A stretch of DNA of 64,000 nt. It comes from Bog-473 sp963791455 (GTDB taxonomy: Bacteria; Actinomycetota; Acidimicrobiia; Acidimicrobiales; RAAP-2). Under the pieces are notes generated by a model that saw nothing but the letters and a program-made list of their open reading frames with translations, did not search any database and was not told the DNA's origin. The stretch is taken from contig CAWBSM010000005.1 of NCBI GenBank assembly GCA_963791455.1, positions 124,001 to 188,000 on the forward strand. The letters are read 5' to 3'. Positions 43,057 through 51,890 of the stretch are shown in pieces; the first letter of the stretch is position 1, and each line of letters starts with the position of its first letter. Both the position numbers and the translations under genes were made by a program.

Positions 43057-43819
43057 TCAAACCAGTTCCGAACCCGGGGAGAGGCCCACCGACCGTATGA
43101 CCGCACCCCCCTCGCTGCCGGCCTCGGCCGACTCGAGGCGCCCGATCGCTTCCAGGCGGGCCCGGTAGAAGCCGAGGACCTGCAGTTCGATGGAAAGGTC
43201 GACGTAGCGCAGATGGACGGTGGACGGCACGTCAAGGACGCGGGGCGGCGAAATTGAGCAGGGAGGTCACACCGGCCCGTACCAGCAGGTCGGCCACCCC
43301 CTGGGCAGCCCAGCCCGGAGTAGTGATCACGCCGATGTCGGGTCGCTCCCCGGCCCGCAGCCTGGCGATCTCGTCCATATGACGGACCTTCATGCCGCGG
43401 ATCTCCTCGCCGACCACGGTGGGATCAACGTCGAACAGAGCCGTGACCTGGCAGCCCCGAGAGGCGAACCCGGCCGAGTTGGTGAGCGCACGGCCGAGGT
43501 TACCGATGCCCACGATGGCCACCGACCAGTTCTCGTCCACGCCGAGCGCCCGGTCGATCTGGGCGATCAGGAACTCCGGGTCATAGCCCGAACCCCGGGT
43601 GCCGAAGGACCCCAGCAACGATAGGTCCTTGCGCACCTTCGCCGCGTTGACCCTGGCCAGCTCAGCCAGGTGCTCCGAGGAGACGGTCTGGGCGCCCGTG
43701 CGCACGAGCTCGGCGAGGATGCGCTGATACACCGGCAGGCGGAGCACGGTGGCCTCGGGGATCCGCTTGGGCGGCGCGGTCGCGGAGGATCTCGGCAACT
43801 CGGGTCGGTCGTCGCTCAT
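43057..43819 (-). CDS. rex: Redox-sensing transcriptional repressor Rex, frameshifted near the 3' end
   Basis: Represses respiratory genes until NADH/NAD+ rises. Winged-helix domain (about 20-70) with ELARVNAAKVRKDLSLLG and GTRGSGYD; NAD fold VAIVGIGNLGRAL. From ATG at 43819 the frame stops at 43232 after LLNFAA, where family members continue with a domain-swap C-terminal helix. The next frame encodes VLDVPSTVHLRYVDLSIELQ and FYRARLEAIGRLE, ending at TGA 43057-43059. One surplus base between 43240 and 43249 explains the break. TACCAT (43828-43833) lies 8 nt before the ATG. Expected targets in this window are nuo, ctaE-qcr and hem genes; this is inference. Confidence 0.85.
43240..43249 (-). 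other. Probable +1 frameshift in rex
   Basis: Ten bases (GC-only) separate the Asn-Phe codons of NFA from the Val codon of VLDVP, where nine would keep frame. Both flanks are strongly Rex-like. Confidence 0.75.
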
Positions 43820-43827
43820 CGCGTCGG

Positions 43828-43833
43828 ATGGTA
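43828..43833 (-). promoter_or_regulatory. -10 hexamer (TACCAT), near-leaderless, rex
   Basis: 8 nt before ATG 43819. Confidence 0.45.
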
Positions 43834-43870
43834 CCGATGACGCTGCCGGCGGCACCAAACCGCAGTCCGG

Positions 43871-44766
43871 TCACCACGCCAAGACCAGGAGCTCCCCCGC
43901 GACGACGTTGAGCCAGTGCGCCGCCGACGCCTCGCCGGCCACGATGGCCAGATGCCCGTTGGCGTCGGCGATGAGACCGAACTCCCCCTGTTTCAGCTCG
44001 CCGAAAGCTTCGACGCAGCGCAGCCGCACGCCGTCAGGGACCAGCGAATGCGGTAGCCCGTCGAGGTACTCGCGACCTGACTCGATGCGGGCGGCCAACT
44101 CGATGCTCCCGACAACGGGCAACCCCGCGACCCGAGCGTCGGCGACGGTGGCCGCCAGTTGGAGATTGCCAAAATGATCGACCCAGGTCACCTCAGCCCG
44201 CAGGCAGCTCCGACCGTCGTGCAGGCGTCCCTGCTCGACGACGCCACCGAGCAGACGCACCAACGAGGCCGCCTCGACGGTTTTCCCCAGCTGCTCGAGA
44301 CTCGCCGCACCGCTGCACAGCGCGGCCGCCACCGGCGCGAACAGGTCGCGCCCGTCGAACGTGGCGCCGCGGTCGGGGTGCTCCGGATCGCGGGCCAGCT
44401 CGACCACGCGGTGAGCGGCGCCTCGCCGGCGGCCTCAGCGGCCGCCACCAACAGCCCGTTGTCAGGCCCTACGAAGTGCAGGGTGCCGCCCGCCGGGACC
44501 CGTACCTCGATGCAGATGCCCCGGCGTGCGGTGCCGACGCCTGGGTCGACGACGGCGAGCACGACGCCGGCGCCGAGGTGTGGTACGGCCCGCACCAGAG
44601 TGTGGCTCCCGGACCGGACGTCGAAAGGAGGTATGTGGTGGGTGAGGTCGATGACCATGGTGCCCGGGGCACGCGCCGCGATCACGGCGTGGACGACGCC
44701 GACGAACTCGTCCGCTGTGCCGAAGTCGGAGAGGAAGAAGACGGCGGGCACGGGATCGCTCGGCAT
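43871..44766 (-). CDS. SAM hydrolase / SAM hydroxide adenosyltransferase (DUF62), frameshifted
   Basis: Family of SAM-dependent fluorinase/chlorinase-like proteins; the non-halogenating members hydrolyse SAM to adenosine and methionine. The N-terminal half, from ATG 44766, has VFFLSDFGTADEFVGVVHA, IDLTHHIPPFDV, VVDPGVGTARRGI and FVGPDNGLL. It then goes out of frame near 44410; the C-terminal half in the next frame has FDGRDLFAPVAAAL, VTWVDHFGNLQLA and ends at 43871. One missing base (44407-44411) restores one protein of about 298 residues. GAGGA is a plausible ribosome site. Lies between proC and rex. Confidence 0.85.
44407..44411 (-). other. Probable -1 frameshift in SAM hydrolase gene
   Basis: The Leu-Thr codons at the end of EAPLT are followed by two bases before the GTG-GTC-GAG codons of VVELARD; three would keep frame. 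Confidence 0.75.
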
Positions 44767-44776
44767 TCGCAGGTCC

Positions 44777-45592
44777 TCAGCGCTGCAGGTTGCGCGACCG
44801 CTCGGTGGCGGCCGCCACCGCCTCCATGAAGGCCGAGCGAACCGCCCTCGCCTCCAGTGTCCGGATCCCCGCCGCGGTGGTGCCGGCGGGCGAGGTCACC
44901 ATCGCCCGGAGCTCCTCGGGCTCGCGCCCGGTCTCCTTCAAGAGGGTGGCCGAGCCCAACATCGTCTCGACGACCAGGGTGCGGCTCACCGCCCGTGTCA
45001 GCCCCATCTGCACGCCCGCTTCCATCAGCGCCTCGGCGACGAGGAAGAACCAGGCCGGCCCTGACCCCGAGACCCCGGTCACCGCGTCGAGCAGCCGCTC
45101 GGGCAGGCGGACGACCGTCCCCACCGAAGACAGGACGTCTTCGGCCCATGCCAGGTCCTGCGATGTGGCGAACGAGCCACCCGAGATGGCCGTCACCCCC
45201 GCGCCGACCAGCGCCGGCGTGTTCGGCATCGCTCGCACGACCACGGGCTCGCCGCTCAGCGCAGCCTCGAGGCGCACCGAGGGCACCCCGGCCACGATGG
45301 AGAGCAGCCTGGTCACCCCGATCATCCCCAGGGAGCGGCACGCCCCCTCCGCGATTTCGGCCTTCACGGCCAGGACCGCGCCCACCATGCGCTCCCCGCC
45401 ATCGTCCAACTGCCCGGGCTCGGGTGTGGCGACCGCGCACAGGCCCGGGTACTCCGCGGCCAGTTCGTCACGCCGTTCTGCGACTGGCTCCACGACGGTG
45501 ATGTCGGCGACACCTGCCCAGCCGGAGCGCAAGAGCCCACCCAGGAGGGCGGCTCCCATCTTCCCCCCACCGACGATGAGCAGGCTCGACAC
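44777..45592 (-). CDS. proC: Pyrroline-5-carboxylate reductase
   Basis: Last step of proline synthesis, NAD(P)H-dependent. 271 residues. The nucleotide motif is LLIVGGGKMGAALLGGLL at the N-terminus; SGSGPAWFFLVAEALMEAG and TLLKETGREPEELRAMVTSP are the family signature. The GTG at 45592 lies 7 nt after TATCGT (45600-45605), a leaderless start. Followed 10 nt later by the SAM hydrolase. Upstream, 36 nt from the YbjN-like gene on the same strand. Confidence 0.95.
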   Translation of the reverse strand: MSSLLIVGGGKMGAALLGGLLRSGWAGVADITVVEPVAERRDELAAEYPGLCAVATPEPGQLDDGGERMVGAVLAVKAEIAEGACRSLGMIGVTRLLSIVAGVPSVRLEAALSGEPVVVRAMPNTPALVGAGVTAISGGSFATSQDLAWAEDVLSSVGTVVRLPERLLDAVTGVSGSGPAWFFLVAEALMEAGVQMGLTRAVSRTLVVETMLGSATLLKETGREPEELRAMVTSPAGTTAAGIRTLEARAVRSAFMEAVAAATERSRNLQR

Positions 45593-45599
45593 CCGCGCG

Positions 45600-45605
45600 A
45601 CGATA
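45600..45605 (-). promoter_or_regulatory. -10 hexamer (TATCGT), leaderless, proC
   Basis: 7 nt before GTG 45592. Confidence 0.45.
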
Positions 45606-45628
45606 CCGATCCCGGCGCGAGGCTGCCG

Positions 45629-46120
45629 TCAGCGCCGCGGGCGTCGGCGGTACGTCGTCGGATGGGCGATCGTCATAGCGGTCGGGTAGTGCTCGTCGGT
45701 GTAGAGCACCGACGAGCCAGCGATGCGGTCGAGCTCGTCGTCGTCGACGAGGCCGGCCGGTACCCGGCCCACCAAGTACACGGCGTCCTCGGGACCGAGC
45801 GCGAACCACATGCCGAAGAGATGGGCATTGCGGCGCAGGAGATAGGCGTAAACCTCGGCGTGGTTGGTCTCGGGCACCGGCATGAACTGGGCCTCGAAGT
45901 GCAGCGTTCGCTGTTTGAGCGTGAACCAGACCGTGATGAAGTCCTTCTCCTCTCCTTTGAAGCGGAGGTACCAGCGGTACGACGCCGTGCGGTCGGTGAC
46001 CTCCTGGCGCTCGGCTGCCACCAAAAGGTCGCCGGCGGCCAGCTCCCGGTCAGCCCAGGCATCGATCCGGGCCACGGCGGCGGCCATCTCCTCTTCTTCG
46101 GGGAGGTCGACGACGGGCAC
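45629..46120 (-). CDS. YbjN domain-containing protein
   Basis: 163-residue protein with a type-III-secretion-chaperone-like YbjN fold. Recognisable pieces are SYRWYLRFKGEEKDFITVWF, RTLHFEAQFMPVPE, VYAYLLRRNAHLFGMWFALG and DDELDRIAGSSVLYTDEHYP. Biochemical role unknown; in actinobacteria it often follows mshA, as here (27 nt after its stop). GTG start at 46120. Likely cytoplasmic. Confidence 0.82.
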   Translation of the reverse strand: MPVVDLPEEEEMAAAVARIDAWADRELAAGDLLVAAERQEVTDRTASYRWYLRFKGEEKDFITVWFTLKQRTLHFEAQFMPVPETNHAEVYAYLLRRNAHLFGMWFALGPEDAVYLVGRVPAGLVDDDELDRIAGSSVLYTDEHYPTAMTIAHPTTYRRRPRR

Positions 46121-46147
46121 GGCGTGCGGTCGGGCGCCGGGTCGGGC

Positions 46148-47419
46148 TCAGCCACATTCGACGAGCCGGCTCGAGGCCAGTTCGTCGTGCAGCTCCACCA
46201 GTGTGCGAGCGGCGGCGCGCCAGGTGTAATGGCGTGCCCGTAGCACCGACGCCGTGGAGAGGCGCTCGGCCGCCAGCGGCTCCGCGAAGACCTGGCGCAC
46301 CGCGGCGGCGTAGGCGCCCGGACCGGGGTCCTCCACGAGGAACCCGGTGCGGCCGTGGTCGACCAGCGTCGTCAGCCCGCCCACGGCGGAGGCCACCACG
46401 GGCGTCCCGCAGGCGGCCGCCTCGAGCGCGACGAGCCCGAACGACTCCGAGCGGCTAGGGACCAGGCAGACGTCGGCGGCCCGGTAGTACGACGACAGCA
46501 GCTCGTGGGGCTGTGGCTCGATGAAGTGCACGTGATCGCGCACACCTCGCCCGTCGGCCACGTCGTGGAGCCGTTGCAGGGCCTTCTCTCCGTGGGGCCC
46601 GCTGGGGCCGCCCACCACCACCAGGCGGTAGGGCTCGCCCCCGTCTTCGAGCAGCTCGGCCAGCGTCTCGATCGCCACGTCGGCGCACTTGAGCGGCTGG
46701 ATCCGTCCGACGAAGAGCAAGAGCCGTCCGTCGAGAGGCAGGCCAAGGGCGCGCCGGGCCTGGGGCCGGTGACCCGGGCCGAAGAACGCATGGTCCACCC
46801 CGGGGGGCACGATCCGGATGCGCGACGGCTCGCCGCCGTAAAGCGACGCGATCTGGTCGGCCTCGACGGTGCAGGACGCGAGCACGGCATCGGAACAGCC
46901 GATGATGGTCGCCTCTGCCTCGGCGCGCCGGTGCGGCATGTCGGCCTCCACCTCCTCGGGCATTGATTCGGCCTTCACGCGGTCGAGTGTGTGGAACGTG
47001 CACACCAGTGGAAGATTCAGTTCGTGCTTGATCACGTGACCCGACAACCCCGACAGCCAGTAATTGGCATGGATGGAGGTGTAGGGAAGGTCGCCGCCCG
47101 CCTCGCCGCCTGACGCCGGCGCGGCCGCCATGCGCTCGAGCACCCGTGCGGTGAACTCGTCGACGGCGGCGGGGAGCGACTCCTTGGGCAGCGCCTCGGC
47201 CGGGCCGGCCGGGACATGGTGGACGCGGAGGCCAGGCTCGACGTCCACCACAGGCGGGAGCTGCGCCGACCAGGCCCTCGTGAACACGTCGCAGGTCACG
47301 CCGGAGCGAGCCAGGGCGGCGGTCAGCTCGCGCACGTAGACGTTCATCCCGCCGCCGTCACCCGTTCCGGGCTGGGCCAATGGCGAGGTATGCAGCGAAA
47401 GGACGGCGAGCCGGCGCAT
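46148..47419 (-). CDS. mshA: Glycosyltransferase, MshA-type (D-inositol-3-phosphate glycosyltransferase)
   Basis: GT4-family GT-B enzyme. MshA makes the first mycothiol precursor by joining GlcNAc to inositol-1-phosphate. ATG at 47419 starts MRRLAVLSLHTSPLAQPGTGD, with the GDGGGMNVYVREL donor loop; the C-terminal motif is SRSESFGLVALEAAACGTPV with the E-x7-E pattern. 423 residues. The open frame begins 10 codons earlier. TAGGCT lies 10 nt upstream, so the leader may be very short. Mycothiol is the thiol of Actinomycetota, in agreement with the taxonomic call. mshB, mshC and mshD are not in the window. Confidence 0.9.
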   Translation of the reverse strand: MRRLAVLSLHTSPLAQPGTGDGGGMNVYVRELTAALARSGVTCDVFTRAWSAQLPPVVDVEPGLRVHHVPAGPAEALPKESLPAAVDEFTARVLERMAAAPASGGEAGGDLPYTSIHANYWLSGLSGHVIKHELNLPLVCTFHTLDRVKAESMPEEVEADMPHRRAEAEATIIGCSDAVLASCTVEADQIASLYGGEPSRIRIVPPGVDHAFFGPGHRPQARRALGLPLDGRLLLFVGRIQPLKCADVAIETLAELLEDGGEPYRLVVVGGPSGPHGEKALQRLHDVADGRGVRDHVHFIEPQPHELLSSYYRAADVCLVPSRSESFGLVALEAAACGTPVVASAVGGLTTLVDHGRTGFLVEDPGPGAYAAAVRQVFAEPLAAERLSTASVLRARHYTWRAAARTLVELHDELASSRLVECG

Positions 47420-47488
47420 GGCGGTCAGGAGCCTACCGGTGCCGAGCAAACTCCCCCCGGCGTCGGCCGCCCGGTGCTCAGCAGCGGC

Positions 47489-47938
<450 letters not shown>

Positions 47939-47945
47939 TTCTGCA

Positions 47946-47951
47946 AGCGTA
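47946..47951 (-). promoter_or_regulatory. -10 hexamer (TACGCT), leaderless, XRE regulator
   Basis: 7 nt before GTG 47938. Confidence 0.45.
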
Positions 47952-48031
47952 CCGCCGGAGCGCGGTACCGGGGGACTCGGGGCGCGCCGCTCCCACGCGC
48001 CCGCCCTGCGTGCACAGCGGTTGGATCCGGG

Positions 48032-48059
48032 TTGGGATCGCGTCCCCTTCGGGTATGGT
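48032..48059 (+). promoter_or_regulatory. Promoter of superoxide dismutase (TTGGGA, 16 bp, TATGGT)
   Basis: Predicted start about 48066, leader about 33 nt with GAGGAAA ribosome site. Confidence 0.35.
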
Positions 48060-48098
48060 CCAGCACGCACCACCACGACGACCAGTGAGGAAACCGCC

Positions 48099-48713
48099 AT
48101 GCCCGAGTACAGCCTCCCCGATCTGCCCTACGACTACGCCGCGCTGGAGCCCCACGTGTCGGGCCAGATCATGGAGCTCCATCACGACAAGCACCATGCC
48201 GCCTACGTGACGGGCGCCAACCAGACGCTCGAGAAGCTGGAGGTCGCACGCGACAAGGACGATTTCGGCGCCATCGTCGGGCTGGAGAAGACGCTCGCGT
48301 TCCACATCTCGGGCCACGTGCTGCACTCCATCTTCTGGAAGAACCTCAGCCCGGACGGAGGGGGTAACCCCGACGGCGCATTGGCCTCGGCCGTCGGCGA
48401 GAACTTCGGGTCTTTCGACAAGTTCAAGGCGCACATGACCCAGGCGACATCGACCATTCAGGGCTCTGGTTGGGGTGCACTGGCGTACGAGCCGCTGGCA
48501 GGTCGCCTGACCGTCGAGCAGGTCTACGACCACCAAGCGAACGTCGGACAGGGATCGGTCCCCCTTTTGGTCTTCGATGCCTGGGAGCACGCCTACTACT
48601 TGCAGTACAAGAACGTGAAGGCCGATTTCTTCACTGCGTTGTGGAACATCGTCAACTGGTCTGACGTGGCGGCGCGCCTTGACGCGGCCAAGAAGTCGAA
48701 GATCGCCGGCTGA
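48099..48713 (+). CDS. Superoxide dismutase [Fe/Mn]
   Basis: Detoxifies superoxide, cytoplasmic. 204 residues. Metal ligands: His28 in MELHHDKHHAAYV, His76 in GHVLHSIFW, and the Asp and His of DAWEHAYYLQY. GSGWGALAYEP contributes to the metal-specificity region; Fe, Mn or cambialistic use is not decided by sequence alone. ATG at 48099 has GAGGAAA (48087-48093) 5 nt upstream. A TTGGGA/TATGGT promoter with 16-bp spacing fits a leader of about 33 nt. Divergent from the XRE regulator. Confidence 0.96.
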   Translation: MPEYSLPDLPYDYAALEPHVSGQIMELHHDKHHAAYVTGANQTLEKLEVARDKDDFGAIVGLEKTLAFHISGHVLHSIFWKNLSPDGGGNPDGALASAVGENFGSFDKFKAHMTQATSTIQGSGWGALAYEPLAGRLTVEQVYDHQANVGQGSVPLLVFDAWEHAYYLQYKNVKADFFTALWNIVNWSDVAARLDAAKKSKIAG

Positions 48714-48746
48714 CCGCGGACGCCGAGCCGGCCTCGTTGGGGTGGC

Positions 48747-48935
48747 CTACCCCGGCTGGAGATGCGGCTCGCAGAACCGGCGGGTCGCGTCCCGCTCGAG
48801 ATCGGCGTCGAGCACGGGCGCACCACAGGTTTCGCACTGTCCGTACGCCCCGTCGCTCAAGAGCTCCAGTGCCCGGTCGACGCCGTCGAGGACGGCCGCC
48901 GAGCGGGCCAATTCGGACTCGTAGCGCTCCTCCAC
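48747..48935 (-). CDS. Small TraR/DksA-type zinc finger protein
   Basis: 62 residues from GTG at 48935, chosen because TACCCT lies 8 nt upstream (leaderless); an in-frame start at 48968 would give 73. An amphipathic helix ERYESELARSAAVLDGVDRAL precedes a zinc finger with CETCGAPV and RRFCEPHLQ. Such small DksA/TraR proteins act in the secondary channel of RNA polymerase or as stray zinc fingers; the acidic DxxDxA tip of DksA is not apparent. Converges with superoxide dismutase 33 nt away. Confidence 0.75.
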   Translation of the reverse strand: MEERYESELARSAAVLDGVDRALELLSDGAYGQCETCGAPVLDADLERDATRRFCEPHLQPG

Positions 48936-48943
48936 GGAAGGGC

Positions 48944-48949
48944 AGGGTA
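48944..48949 (-). promoter_or_regulatory. -10 hexamer (TACCCT), leaderless, TraR-type gene
   Basis: 8 nt before GTG 48935. Confidence 0.4.
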
Positions 48950-49117
48950 GCGCCCGGTCGTGGCCCACCGGGCGAGCCCGCGCTCCGGCGGCCCGTCCTT
49001 CCTGGGCGACCCGGCCGTTTAGGGGTTGCGCTCCCGGGGCAGAAATAGCGCAACCGGTATGCCACCGCCAGAATCGCCGAGGGCGCGGGGGGACCCGCGA
49101 CGGAGCGCGTCGGCGAT

Positions 49118-51802
49118 GTGTCGCGCCCGGTGACCCGCGTCTCGCGGCGCTTTCCGGCCGCCGCGGCGTCGGTCGGGCGTGCCCGTCGTTTCTTGCTCGA
49201 GGCGCTGCCCGCCTGCAGCGGCGACGGTGCGGACGCGCTGACGCTCATGCTCTCGGAGCTGGCTACGAACGCGGTGCAACATGCCACGACCGAGTTCGAG
49301 GTCTCCGTCGTCGTGGACCCGGGCCGGCGGCTTGTCCGGGTCGAGGTCGGCGACGCCGCCGGCGGCTACCCCGCGCCGCAGGACCCGGTTGCCGATGCGC
49401 CGCGTGGTCGCGGCCTCCACATCGTGCAGGCCCTGGCGGACGCGTGGGGCGTCGAAAAGCGGCGCGACCGTCCGGGCAAGACGGTGTGGTTCTCTCTGCT
49501 GTTGCCCATGGAGGACGGTCCACTGAGCGACGCGGACTCCGCCCGCACCACCACCAGTACGGGGTTCACCCGCCACGATCCGCTCCCTGAGGCACCGACA
49601 ACCATCCCGGCCGGACCTGCGCTCGAGCCCTCGCTGCCCATCCCGGGCGTCCGCGCCGTGCTCGACGGTTTGCAAGATGCCATCATCGCCACGGACGAGT
49701 GGGGCGAGATCCATTACGCCAACATCGCGGCCGAGGCGCTCCTGGGCTGGCCCCACGGAAGCCTCGCCGGCCGTTCCGCGCTCGATCTGGTGCCGGATTC
49801 GCTGCGCGTTGCGGGCCTCGAGCACGGATTTGAGTCGTTCTTCCACAATGAGGCCGAAACGCTCCTCGGGCGCCGACTGCCCGTCGTCATCGCGCGCGCC
49901 GACGGGTCCCATGTCCCCACGGAACTGGTGCTCAGCATGTTCGACCACCCGCTGGCCGGCAGGGTGACCGTGGGCATCTTCCGCCCCCGCGACGACAGGA
50001 AGCTCCGGCGCTGGTCCGAACTGACGACGGAGCTGATCGAGATTCTGGCCGACGCGCCCATCGAGGATCCTCCGGCGGAGCGGCTGCTCTCGACTCTGGG
50101 CCGCCGCCTCGATTGGGACGTGACGACCCTGTGGACCGTCACGACCGACCAGCAGCTGATCTGCCGCCACGTCTGGACGCGCACGTCGGCCATCGCGCCC
50201 GAGTTCGCACGAGAGAAGGCGGCCGATCCCACGAGTGGAAGCGAGGGGCTGCCGCGCTGGGTGATCGAGCACGGCGAGCCTCTGTGGGTGCCCGACCTCA
50301 TGCGGGACCGGCGTTTCGTGACCGCTGCCCTGGTGAGGGACGGGCTGCAAAGTGCCTACGCCTTCCCGATCCGTTACCGGGGAAAGTGTGTCGGGATCGT
50401 CAAGATGTTGAGCCGGCACCAACGCGAGCGCGATCCGTCCGTGGTGGAGCTGATGGACGCGGTCGGCGGTCACCTCGGCGAGTTGCTCCATGCGTCGGCC
50501 CAGGCGGCCGAGCGCGAGCACCTCGTCGACGAACTCCTCGAGGCCCGGCGCCGGAACGAGTTCCTGCTCTTGGCGGCACAGGTGCTGTCGGAGGCCACCG
50601 AATACCGCGAGATGGTGGAACGCCTCGCCCAGATCTCCGTGCCCGTGCTGGCGGACCTCTGCCTGATCGACATCGAGGACGAGGACGGCCTGATGCGCCG
50701 GATGGCGGCCTGGCATGCGGACCCGAATAAGCGGGCGCTCACTGCGGAATTGCGCAGCCTGTACCCTCCCGACCCCGCCGGCGCCCACCCGACGATCGAG
50801 GTCCTGCGCACGGGCCGCTCCAAGTGGAGCGCGGACATGGACGACGAGTTTCTCAGGGCGACCAGCCGGGATGACCGGCACTACGCCATTCTCAAGACAC
50901 TCGGTTTCACCTCCTACATGACGGTGCCCCTCCGCCTGCCCGACCAACAGGTCCTGGGAACGGTGACCCTTGTCTCGGCCGGCTCGGGCCGCCGGTTCTC
51001 CCAGAAGGATCTGGGGCTGGCCGAGCAGCTGGCGGACCAGGTCAGCTCCGTCGTGATCCGTGCGCGGGCCTACGATCGCGAGCGCCGGATCTCCCACGAG
51101 CTTCAGCGTCACCTGCTGCCCGACGCCATCCCATCGATCCCCGGGTGGGATGTCGCCGCCCGCTACCTGCCGGCGGCGGTCGGCCTCGAAGTCGGCGGCG
51201 ACTGGTACGACGTGGTACCCATCGACGAGCACCTGGTGGCGCTCGTCGTCGGGGACGTGGAGGGCCACGACATCGGCGCGGCCAGGATCATGAGCCGACT
51301 GCGCCACATGCTGGGCCTCCTCGTCCTCGAGGAGCGAGCCCCAGGCAAGGCTCTGGAGCGGCTCAACCGGGTCTCGCTGTCGGGGACGAACCAGCGGCTG
51401 ACGACGGTGCTCGTCGGCGTGCTCGACACGTCGACCGGAGGGGTCTCCTTCGCCTCGGCCGGACACCCCTCGCCGGTACTGATCAAGTCCGGCCAGGCCC
51501 TCGAGGTACCCGTCCCTCCAGGGCTGCCACTCGGCGTCCAGCTCTGCACCTACAAGGAACGCGAGCTCCATCTGCACGAGGAGTGCGTCGTGATGTTCAC
51601 CGACGGGCTCGTCGAGCGCAGGGGCGTCCACATCGACGAACGCCTCGCGCAGCTCGAGTCCTCGCTGCGCGCCTCCCCCTCCACCGTGCCCGACCAGGTG
51701 GCGGACTTCGTCATCGACACCATGACGGCGAACCAACGCAGGTCCGACGACATCGTCGTGCTCACGGCCAGCCGACAGAAGCCGGGGTCCGCTCCGCACT
51801 GA
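49118..51802 (+). CDS. Multidomain PP2C/SpoIIE phosphatase with anti-sigma-like HATPase, PAS and GAF domains
   Basis: 894 residues from GTG at 49118. Domain order: RsbW-like HATPase (about 15-130; ELATNAVQHATTEFEV is the N-box), PAS (about 175-285; IIATDEWGEIHYANIAAEALLG), GAF (about 300-460), second GAF (about 480-645), SpoIIE/PP2C phosphatase (650-890; VGGDWYDVVPIDEH, VGDVEGHDIGAA, FASAGHPSPVLI, MFTDGLVERR, RRSDDIVVLTA). Kinase-like and phosphatase activities in one chain resemble partner-switching regulators of anti-anti-sigma factors. No partner genes are adjacent. No transmembrane segment, so probably cytoplasmic. Ligands unknown. Confidence 0.9.
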   Translation: MSRPVTRVSRRFPAAAASVGRARRFLLEALPACSGDGADALTLMLSELATNAVQHATTEFEVSVVVDPGRRLVRVEVGDAAGGYPAPQDPVADAPRGRGLHIVQALADAWGVEKRRDRPGKTVWFSLLLPMEDGPLSDADSARTTTSTGFTRHDPLPEAPTTIPAGPALEPSLPIPGVRAVLDGLQDAIIATDEWGEIHYANIAAEALLGWPHGSLAGRSALDLVPDSLRVAGLEHGFESFFHNEAETLLGRRLPVVIARADGSHVPTELVLSMFDHPLAGRVTVGIFRPRDDRKLRRWSELTTELIEILADAPIEDPPAERLLSTLGRRLDWDVTTLWTVTTDQQLICRHVWTRTSAIAPEFAREKAADPTSGSEGLPRWVIEHGEPLWVPDLMRDRRFVTAALVRDGLQSAYAFPIRYRGKCVGIVKMLSRHQRERDPSVVELMDAVGGHLGELLHASAQAAEREHLVDELLEARRRNEFLLLAAQVLSEATEYREMVERLAQISVPVLADLCLIDIEDEDGLMRRMAAWHADPNKRALTAELRSLYPPDPAGAHPTIEVLRTGRSKWSADMDDEFLRATSRDDRHYAILKTLGFTSYMTVPLRLPDQQVLGTVTLVSAGSGRRFSQKDLGLAEQLADQVSSVVIRARAYDRERRISHELQRHLLPDAIPSIPGWDVAARYLPAAVGLEVGGDWYDVVPIDEHLVALVVGDVEGHDIGAARIMSRLRHMLGLLVLEERAPGKALERLNRVSLSGTNQRLTTVLVGVLDTSTGGVSFASAGHPSPVLIKSGQALEVPVPPGLPLGVQLCTYKERELHLHEECVVMFTDGLVERRGVHIDERLAQLESSLRASPSTVPDQVADFVIDTMTANQRRSDDIVVLTASRQKPGSAPH

Positions 51803-51878
51803 GGCACGCGAAGCGGCATCGCCTCGCCGAGCTGGTCGCCGTGTTCCCGCCTGGCCCCGCGGGTCGCCCGCGCTTTCG

Positions 51879-51884
51879 TAAGGT
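51879..51884 (+). promoter_or_regulatory. -10 hexamer (TAAGGT), leaderless, class V aminotransferase
   Basis: 6 nt before GTG 51891. Confidence 0.5.
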
Positions 51885-51890
51885 GACGGC

